Below, one piece after another: positions 31,450-35,991 of a DNA stretch of 35,991 nt. The position numbers and the translations under genes are program-made. The DNA is taken from assembly GCA_012839895.1 (NCBI GenBank), contig DUML01000102.1:1-35991 (forward strand), written 5' to 3'. The stretch comes from Peptococcaceae bacterium. Lineage in GTDB: Bacteria; Bacillota; Desulfitobacteriia; Desulfitobacteriales; Syntrophobotulaceae. Numbering within the stretch: position 1 is the stretch's first letter; every line of letters begins with the position of its first letter. Under the pieces are notes generated by a model. That model saw nothing but the letters and a program-made list of their open reading frames with translations, was not told the origin of the DNA and made no database searches.

Positions 31450-32370
31450 TTGACTTGGAAAAAATTTTTACTTGGACTTAAGAAGAGTCAAAAAGTTGGA
31501 AGCCTAGTAGTAATTATACTCTGCTTAAGCGCAGTCATAATTGCCGGTTGCAGTCTAACCAAACAAGCCTCGCTGGTGGAGCCTGAAAACGGCAAGCTAA
31601 AGATTTGTACTTCCTTTTACCCCATTTATATTATGGCTTTAAACCTTGTCCAGGACGTGCCGGGGGTAGAACTTTTAAGCATTGCCCCTCCGGATACGGG
31701 ATGCTTGCACGATGTTCATCTTTCCCCGGTTGACCTCAAGACCCTGGCGGAAAGTGACATCTTTATCATAAATGGTTCAGGTATGGAAGAATACTTAGAG
31801 GAGGTCTTAACTGAATTACCAAACCTAAAGGTTATTGATTCCACAGCCGGTTTAAATCTGACAAATCCCCATGCCTGGGTGAGTGTGGGATTAAACATTC
31901 AGCAAGTCCGGACTATTGGTGAGCAATTGGCAGAGCTTGATCCCGCAAATAAGGAGAAGTACCTGGAAAACATGGCCAACTATATTGCCAAGCTTGAGGA
32001 ACTAAAAGACAGGATGCAACACAGCTTAGCCTCCCTGACCAACCGGAAAATAGTTACCTTTCACCAGGCATTCCCTTATTTGGCTGAAGAGTTGGATCTT
32101 GAGATCTTGGCGGTTGTTCAACCTGAAGCCGGATCTGAACCCAGCGCCAAAGAATTAGCGGAAATTATTAAATTAGTTCGGGATCACCAGGTAAAAGCGA
32201 TCTTTATTGAGCCCCAGTATCCGGACGGGACTGCTCAGGTTATTGCCAGGGAAACAGGTGCCAAGGTCTATACCCTTGATCCGGCGGCAACAGGCCCATT
32301 AACAGCCGATGCCTATCTGCAAATAATGGAGAAAAACCTGCTTACTTTGCAGGAGGCTTTAAAAGAATAA
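31450..32370 (+). CDS. ZnuA-family metal-binding lipoprotein (orphan substrate-binding protein)
   Basis: I choose the TTG at 31450 (306 residues) because GGGAGGAG sits 6-7 nt upstream and a lipoprotein signal follows (hydrophobic 18-32, lipobox IAGC, Cys34). A longer TTG frame from 31396 lacks a ribosome site. The fold is a cluster A-I (ZnuA/TroA) binding protein with likely metal ligands His87 or His90 (GCLHDVHLSP), His141 (NPHAW), His205 (TFHQAFPYLAEEL) and the acidic Glu254 (IFIEPQYPD). The His-rich loop of many ZnuA proteins is absent. Zn2+ or Mn2+ is expected. No ATPase or permease gene is adjacent, so it must use a transporter encoded elsewhere or have another role. A long hairpin lies between it and the next gene. 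Confidence 0.88.
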   Translation: MTWKKFLLGLKKSQKVGSLVVIILCLSAVIIAGCSLTKQASLVEPENGKLKICTSFYPIYIMALNLVQDVPGVELLSIAPPDTGCLHDVHLSPVDLKTLAESDIFIINGSGMEEYLEEVLTELPNLKVIDSTAGLNLTNPHAWVSVGLNIQQVRTIGEQLAELDPANKEKYLENMANYIAKLEELKDRMQHSLASLTNRKIVTFHQAFPYLAEELDLEILAVVQPEAGSEPSAKELAEIIKLVRDHQVKAIFIEPQYPDGTAQVIARETGAKVYTLDPAATGPLTADAYLQIMEKNLLTLQEALKE

Positions 32371-32399
32371 ATATTTAATAATACCATAATATGGAAACG

Positions 32400-32450
32400 A
32401 AAGACTCCTTTTTGCATATCTTATTACGAGATATGATTAAAGGAGTCTTT
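32400..32450 (+). promoter_or_regulatory. Long hairpin burying the ribosome site of the channel-like gene
   Basis: AAAGACTCCTTT (32400-32411) pairs perfectly with AAAGGAGTCTTT (32439-32450). An inner CATATCT/AGATATG stem (32415-32421/32429-32435) caps it. The 3' arm contains AAAGGAG, the ribosome site of the gene whose ATG is at 32455. The structure could mask translation until it opens (thermosensor or protein-controlled switch), or only end the upstream transcript; there is no U-run. Confidence 0.65.
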
Positions 32451-32454
32451 AAAT

Positions 32455-33075
32455 ATGGCTAAAAATCACTGTCCCCCAATCACTACAGGCAATTGCCACT
32501 TCCTAAACAGGGAGTTAAGGAAGCCTGGAGAAGAAATTGGATTTTTCTCTTATCCTAAACCTTCATTCAGTTTAAGTACCCCATACATCAAAGATGACCC
32601 TAATCTCTTGCTATTAACCCCGGCCATTTTCGGCAGCGCCGGAGCTTTTCTGCTTGGCTTTGGCTTCTATGGTCATTGTCTTACCGGAGGCTATAACAAA
32701 TTTATTTTCTTTATTATTGTTTTGGCAGTAATAGCCAGTTTAGGGGGAGCAGCCTACATTTATCAGGTTCGCCTTGTTGGGTCATATCCAACATCTTTAA
32801 GCACAATTATCCTTGCGTCTTTATTAATAATTTTCTTTTTCGGAACTGTGTATAATTTGATTTATTCTTTATACCCTGCGACTTTCTCCGGGACTATCGG
32901 CGATACACCCCTAACTCAACTCTTGTCATTTTTAAGCCTTAGCGTTGGAGTCATTTCGGTAGGCGAAACATTTAATGTTGCCCCGGAAAAGCCGGAAGTT
33001 CAAATATTAGAAGCCATTGAAGCCTTATTTAATCTGTTTGCTTTAAGTCTCATCATTTCGGTGGTAGCCTCTTAA
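32455..33075 (+). CDS. Four-helix membrane protein resembling a two-helix potassium channel with a degenerate filter
   Basis: The 206-residue protein has a short soluble Cys/His-containing head (MAKNHCPPITTGNCHF), then helices at about 51-73, 81-103 and 112-136. A YPATFSGTIGDT loop, a pore-helix-like segment (TQLLSFLSLSVGVI) and a last helix (LFNLFALSLIISVVA) follow. The last ~95 residues follow the TM-pore-TM plan of Ion_trans_2 channels. The position of TxGYGD reads SVGETF (Ser-Val-Gly-Glu-Thr-Phe), followed by NVAPEKPEVQILEAIEAL in place of the usual P-x(n)-LexxxG segment. Conduction of K+ is therefore doubtful. This is a pattern comparison by eye. The AAAGGAG site lies in a hairpin, and a terminator overlaps the stop. 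Confidence 0.7.
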   Translation: MAKNHCPPITTGNCHFLNRELRKPGEEIGFFSYPKPSFSLSTPYIKDDPNLLLLTPAIFGSAGAFLLGFGFYGHCLTGGYNKFIFFIIVLAVIASLGGAAYIYQVRLVGSYPTSLSTIILASLLIIFFFGTVYNLIYSLYPATFSGTIGDTPLTQLLSFLSLSVGVISVGETFNVAPEKPEVQILEAIEALFNLFALSLIISVVAS

Positions 33076-33085
33076 GGCTTTTTTT
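33066..33085 (+). terminator. Short terminator overlapping the stop codon
   Basis: AGCCT-CTTA-AGGCT is followed by six T's; the TAA stop of the preceding gene is inside the loop and stem. Confidence 0.6.
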
Positions 33086-33120
33086 GTTTTGCACTGATAA
33101 GTTTTAAAGCTTATTTGATT

Positions 33121-33480
33121 TTATTGTGGGCGCCTTCGTCTCCTGGCCGGCAGGCAAATAATTTGGCCAACCTGCAGGTTTAAAGGATCCACACCGGGAT
33201 TCAAAGCCAGAAGAGTGGCTGTCGAGAGCCCGTATTTTTGAGCAAGTTTGGAAAAAGTATCACCGGCTTTAATGACATATCTTTTGCTTGGAGGGCAGGG
33301 GACAACATTTCTGCGTACCGGAATGAAGATAACTTCTCCCACCTGAAGATTGTAAAGGTCTTTTTCCGGATTTGCGGCTTGAATAGCTTCCACTGTGGTA
33401 CTAAATCGGCGGGCTAAGGCATGAAATGTGTCACCTGGCTTAAGGTGATACGGGATAGTTCCTCTTAAGTCTACTGACAT
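33121..33480 (-). CDS. Double LysM domain protein
   Basis: I start at the ATG at 33480 (MSVDLRGTIPYHLK; 119 residues) because AGGAGGG lies 5-6 nt upstream; the frame runs open to 33525. Two LysM modules fill the chain: YHLKPGDTFHALARRF...LQVGEVIFIP (about 11-56) and YVIKAGDTFSKLAQKY...LQVGQIICLP (about 69-112). The tail ARRRRRPQ is basic. LysM binds N-acetylglucosamine chains of peptidoglycan. There is no signal peptide, which fits spore coat or cortex-associated LysM proteins of the SafA type made in the mother cell, but this is inference. It is convergent with the channel-like gene. Confidence 0.88.
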   Translation of the reverse strand: MSVDLRGTIPYHLKPGDTFHALARRFSTTVEAIQAANPEKDLYNLQVGEVIFIPVRRNVVPCPPSKRYVIKAGDTFSKLAQKYGLSTATLLALNPGVDPLNLQVGQIICLPARRRRRPQ

Positions 33481-33619
33481 AAGCTCCCTCCTGTGTTTTA
33501 TTTTTTGTTTTATTCTATGCCTCACTGCCTTGTCCGTCTGCCTGGGGGACAGTCTTAAAAAAAGTATTTATTTTGACAAAAAACCCAGTTCAAAATACTT
33601 ACTTTGATAATTAAAATAT

Positions 33620-33649
33620 TTGACAACCAAATTACAAATCGGTTAATAT
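33620..33649 (+). promoter_or_regulatory. Candidate sigma-A promoter of the fab operon
   Basis: TTGACA (33620-33625) lies 18 bp before TAATAT (33644-33649). A start site near 33656 leaves a ~90-nt leader before fabH. I see no clear FapR-type operator. Confidence 0.5.
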
Positions 33650-33746
33650 TTTAGCTAGAACGTGAAGGGAGCTAGTACTTATTGTCTTAAAAATTCTTGT
33701 TCGAAAACTATAGCCAAAAAGTAAAAATAAGAAGAGGAATTTAATA

Positions 33747-34766
33747 ATGTATAACGTTGAAATAACCGGAACCGGACGTTATTTGCCTGATTTTCGGGTT
33801 AGTAATGATGATATTGCTCAGTTTGTTGATACCAGTGATGTTTGGATTTCCGAAAGGACAGGGATTAAAGAGCGGCGGATCTCTATACGGGAGAATACCA
33901 CGGACATGGCAGTGGAAGCCGCTCGCCGGGCCTTGCAGGATGCGGAGCTTAGGGCCGAGGAACTGGATTTGATAGTTGTAGCCACTGTTACTCCGGATAA
34001 TTTTTTCCCGTCGACAGCCTGTCTGGTACAAGCCCGTTTAGGGGCAACTCGCGCCGTAGCTTTTGATATCAGTGCGGCTTGTACCGGTTTTATTTTTGCC
34101 CTAAGTATTGCCGGCCAATTTATTAAAACCGGGCAATACCAAAAAGCGCTTATTATAGGTTCTGAAGTTCTTTCCAAAATTGTTGATTGGCAAGACCGGA
34201 ATACCTGTGTTTTATTTGCCGATGGAGCAGGGGCAGCGGTGCTGGAGAGAGGGAAACAAGGTATTATTTCCGAACTGCTCGGTTCGGATGGCACAGGTGC
34301 TGAAAAATTAGCGTGCTCGGCAGTCCCCTTGCAAAATAAGTTTACCGGAACTTGCTCAGACGCGGAGAACGGTTCCGGATCGAAGTTTATAAGACGGGAT
34401 TATATCACGATGAATGGCCGGGAAATTTTTAAGTTTGCGGTTAATATTATGCCGGAGTGTATTCTGCAAGTGTTGGAGAACACGGGATATTCTTTAAAGG
34501 ATGTTAAACAAATAGTCCCACATCAAGCCAATATCCGAATCCTGGAGGCAGCAGCCAAAAAACTGGCTATTAATAAAGACAAATTTTACGTCAATCTTGG
34601 GCACTACGGCAATACCTCGGGAGCAAGCATTCCTATAGCTCTGGATGAAATGGCCGAAAAAGGGCTAATTAACCCTGGAGACCTCTTGATTATAGTCGGT
34701 TTTGGAGCAGGGTTGACTTATGGAGCCCAGCTTCTTAGATGGACTAAAGAGAGTTCAAGAAAATAG
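33747..34766 (+). CDS. fabH: 3-oxoacyl-ACP synthase III (FabH)
   Basis: The 339-residue thiolase-fold enzyme condenses an acyl-CoA with malonyl-ACP to start fatty acid synthesis. The catalytic triad is visible: Cys112 (SAACTGF), His259 (PHQANIRI) and Asn289 (GNTSGAS). The GIKERR motif (39-44) and C-terminal GFGAGLTYG are also present. It is about 20 residues longer than Escherichia coli FabH. Much of the extra length is a loop near 188-215 (ACSAVPLQNKFTGTCSDAE) before the substrate pocket residues, which may tune acyl-CoA choice (branched or straight primers). GAGG lies about 10 nt before the ATG. fabK follows on the same strand. Confidence 0.94.
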   Translation: MYNVEITGTGRYLPDFRVSNDDIAQFVDTSDVWISERTGIKERRISIRENTTDMAVEAARRALQDAELRAEELDLIVVATVTPDNFFPSTACLVQARLGATRAVAFDISAACTGFIFALSIAGQFIKTGQYQKALIIGSEVLSKIVDWQDRNTCVLFADGAGAAVLERGKQGIISELLGSDGTGAEKLACSAVPLQNKFTGTCSDAENGSGSKFIRRDYITMNGREIFKFAVNIMPECILQVLENTGYSLKDVKQIVPHQANIRILEAAAKKLAINKDKFYVNLGHYGNTSGASIPIALDEMAEKGLINPGDLLIIVGFGAGLTYGAQLLRWTKESSRK

Positions 34767-34929
34767 TAAAAGAAGCTTAAAAAACAAAATTAAATAACTT
34801 TTAAAATAACTTTTTTAAAATTAAATAAACTACATCTAATTTCAGGAGAGACATTTGGCTTCAAGGATAAAAAATGAATTAAAAAAACAAAAAATGCATC
34901 TAAATTTAAAGAATGGTAGGGAGTGCGGT

Positions 34930-35886
34930 ATGAATAAGTTCGAATTCTTCCATAACCTTGGTGTAAAGTATCCCATAATACAAGGCGGAATGGCCTGGAT
35001 TTCCGATAGTTCCTTGGCGGCGGCTGTTTCCGAAGCGGGAGGTTTGGGAATAATCGCTGCTGCCAATACCCCGGTGGAGATTGTCAGAAGCGAGATTCGG
35101 AAAGCCAAAGAACTCACTGTCAAACCCTTTGGGGTGAATATCATGCTTTTAAGTGAAAATGCCGAAGCGGTTGCCAGGCTGGTTTGCGAAGAAGGTGTTA
35201 AAGTTGTTACCACAGGTGCCGGCAGCCCGGCAAAATATATCAAGATGTGGAAAGAATCCGGAATTACGGTTATACCCGTAGTGCCATCAGTTGCTATAGC
35301 CCGTCGGATGGAGAAAGAAGGTGCCGATGCCGTCGTCGCGGAAGGCGGGGAATCAGGTGGTCATATCGGCGAACTTACAACCATGGCTTTACTGCCGCAA
35401 GTGGTTGATGCTGTAGACATTCCGGTAATAGCTGCCGGAGGAATTGGCGACGGTCGGGGAATAGCCGCAGCCTTTATGCTGGGTGCCAGCGGAGTTCAAT
35501 TGGGCACCAGATTCCTGGTGGCAAAAGAATGTACAGTCCACCCCAATTATAAAGAGCGGGTTATCAAAGCCAAAGATACTGACTCCGTTGTTACCGGCAG
35601 ATCAACCGGTCATCCGGTGCGGGTTTTGCGCAACAAACTGTCCAGGAAGTTTGAGGAATTGGAAAGAGCCGGCGCTTCCATTGAAGAGCTGGAAGCCTTG
35701 GGAACCGGCGCCTTACGCAAAGCCGCCCGAGACGGGGATACCGAATACGGTTCAGTAATGGCAGGGCAAATAGCAGGGCTAATAAAGAAAGAACAGACTT
35801 GCCGGGAAATAATCCAGGAGTTATTTGCCGAAGCCGAAGAACGCCTGAGCAAATTTGATGTCAAAAGCATTATTAGTAATTCTTAA
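34930..35886 (+). CDS. fabK: Enoyl-ACP reductase II (FabK, FMN-dependent)
   Basis: The 318-residue FMN-dependent TIM barrel reduces the trans-2-enoyl-ACP double bond in the elongation cycle. Motifs are LGVKYPIIQGGMAWISD at the start, VVAEGGESGGHIGE near 135-150, AAGGIGDGRGIAAAFMLGASGVQLGTRF (about 170-197) with FMN phosphate contacts, and the FabK-type RKAARDGDTEYGSVMAGQIAG tail. The ATG at 34930 has a GGGAG site and gives the normal FabK N-terminus; a TTG at 34855 with a weaker AGGAGA site would add 25 unrelated residues. It follows fabH by 163 bp. The expected fabD/fabG/acpP genes would lie beyond the window. Confidence 0.93.
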   Translation: MNKFEFFHNLGVKYPIIQGGMAWISDSSLAAAVSEAGGLGIIAAANTPVEIVRSEIRKAKELTVKPFGVNIMLLSENAEAVARLVCEEGVKVVTTGAGSPAKYIKMWKESGITVIPVVPSVAIARRMEKEGADAVVAEGGESGGHIGELTTMALLPQVVDAVDIPVIAAGGIGDGRGIAAAFMLGASGVQLGTRFLVAKECTVHPNYKERVIKAKDTDSVVTGRSTGHPVRVLRNKLSRKFEELERAGASIEELEALGTGALRKAARDGDTEYGSVMAGQIAGLIKKEQTCREIIQELFAEAEERLSKFDVKSIISNS

Positions 35887-35893
35887 CCTATTT

Positions 35894-35991
35894 GTCATTC
35901 TGAGCGAAGCGAAGAATCTTGCGAAGCGAAGAATCTTGCGAAGCGAAGAATCTTGCGAAGCGAAGAATCTTGCGAAGCGAAGAATCTTGCG
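35894..35991 (+). repeat. GTCATTCTGAGCGAAG-type repeat expanding into a 17-bp tandem array
   Basis: The repeat starts GTCATTCTGAGCG (35894-35906) and runs into five exact copies of AAGCGAAGAATCTTGCG (35907-35991), reaching the end of the window, so the array may be longer. Degenerate single copies occur at 18135-18166 and 25230-25259. Confidence 0.9.

Noticed and set aside
35907-35991. 17-bp repeats as a CRISPR array
   Set aside because: The units are contiguous and identical with no spacers, so this is a simple tandem array.

Overview
The window looks like chromosome of an endospore-forming, anaerobic Firmicute (Clostridia or Peptococcia grade). The evidence is moderately AT-rich DNA, strong GGAGG-type ribosome sites, frequent TTG and GTG starts, a 1177-residue pyruvate:ferredoxin oxidoreductase, a FabH-FabK type II fatty acid start, the Amj lipid II flippase, and several tiny spore-type proteins (DUF3787, DUF1540, two YjcZ-like peptides). 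Species is not assigned. No rRNA, tRNA, CRISPR array or complete transposase gene was seen.

Region 1 (1-6413) is a minus-strand catabolic cluster: a TRAP transporter (DctP, DctQ, DctM), then an acetylating acetaldehyde dehydrogenase and a 4-hydroxy-2-oxovalerate-type aldolase. A ~360 bp non-autonomous element with IS21-like multiple end repeats sits between the transporter and the enzymes, and an 18-bp perfect inverted repeat separates dctP from dctQ. The aldolase would make pyruvate plus an aldehyde and the dehydrogenase would turn the aldehyde into an acyl-CoA. The divergent pyruvate:ferredoxin oxidoreductase (6414-9947) could take the pyruvate.

Region 2 (9948-14641) has small proteins, then a textbook yybP-ykoY (Mn2+) riboswitch controlling a P2A-type cation ATPase, and a zinc-ribbon protein. 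Region 3 (14815-19215) is a three-part glycosylation module on the minus strand: polyprenyl-phosphate glycosyltransferase, GtrA-like flippase and YfhO-family transferase. Region 4 (19508-23878) holds envelope genes (YitT, NlpC/P60 hydrolase, DUF1294, Amj) and lipoate-protein ligase. Region 5 (24109-29743) holds a fumarylacetoacetate hydrolase-family enzyme, an MFS exporter, threonine aldolase, a decayed FAD-dependent reductase preceded by a 29-bp palindrome, and a SanA/YdcF protein.

Region 6 (29745-33480) is spore and envelope related: an M15 peptidase, DUF1540, two YjcZ-like peptides, an orphan ZnuA-like metal-binding lipoprotein, a membrane protein resembling a two-helix potassium channel with a degenerate selectivity filter and a ribosome site buried in a hairpin, and a double-LysM protein. 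Region 7 (33620-35991) starts a fatty-acid synthesis operon (fabH, fabK) and ends in a 17-bp tandem array that grows out of a dispersed repeat of the GTCATTCTGAGCGAAGCGAAG type. Degenerate relatives of this repeat occur in several other gaps.

The strongest points are the Mn2+ riboswitch-ATPase pair, the IS21-like MITE splitting the catabolic cluster, the three-part glycosylation operon, the decayed reductase, and the channel-like protein with its occluded ribosome site. I did not find a clearly unprecedented multi-gene system. The most plausible new biology is the substrate of the TRAP-aldolase cluster and the function of the channel-like protein.
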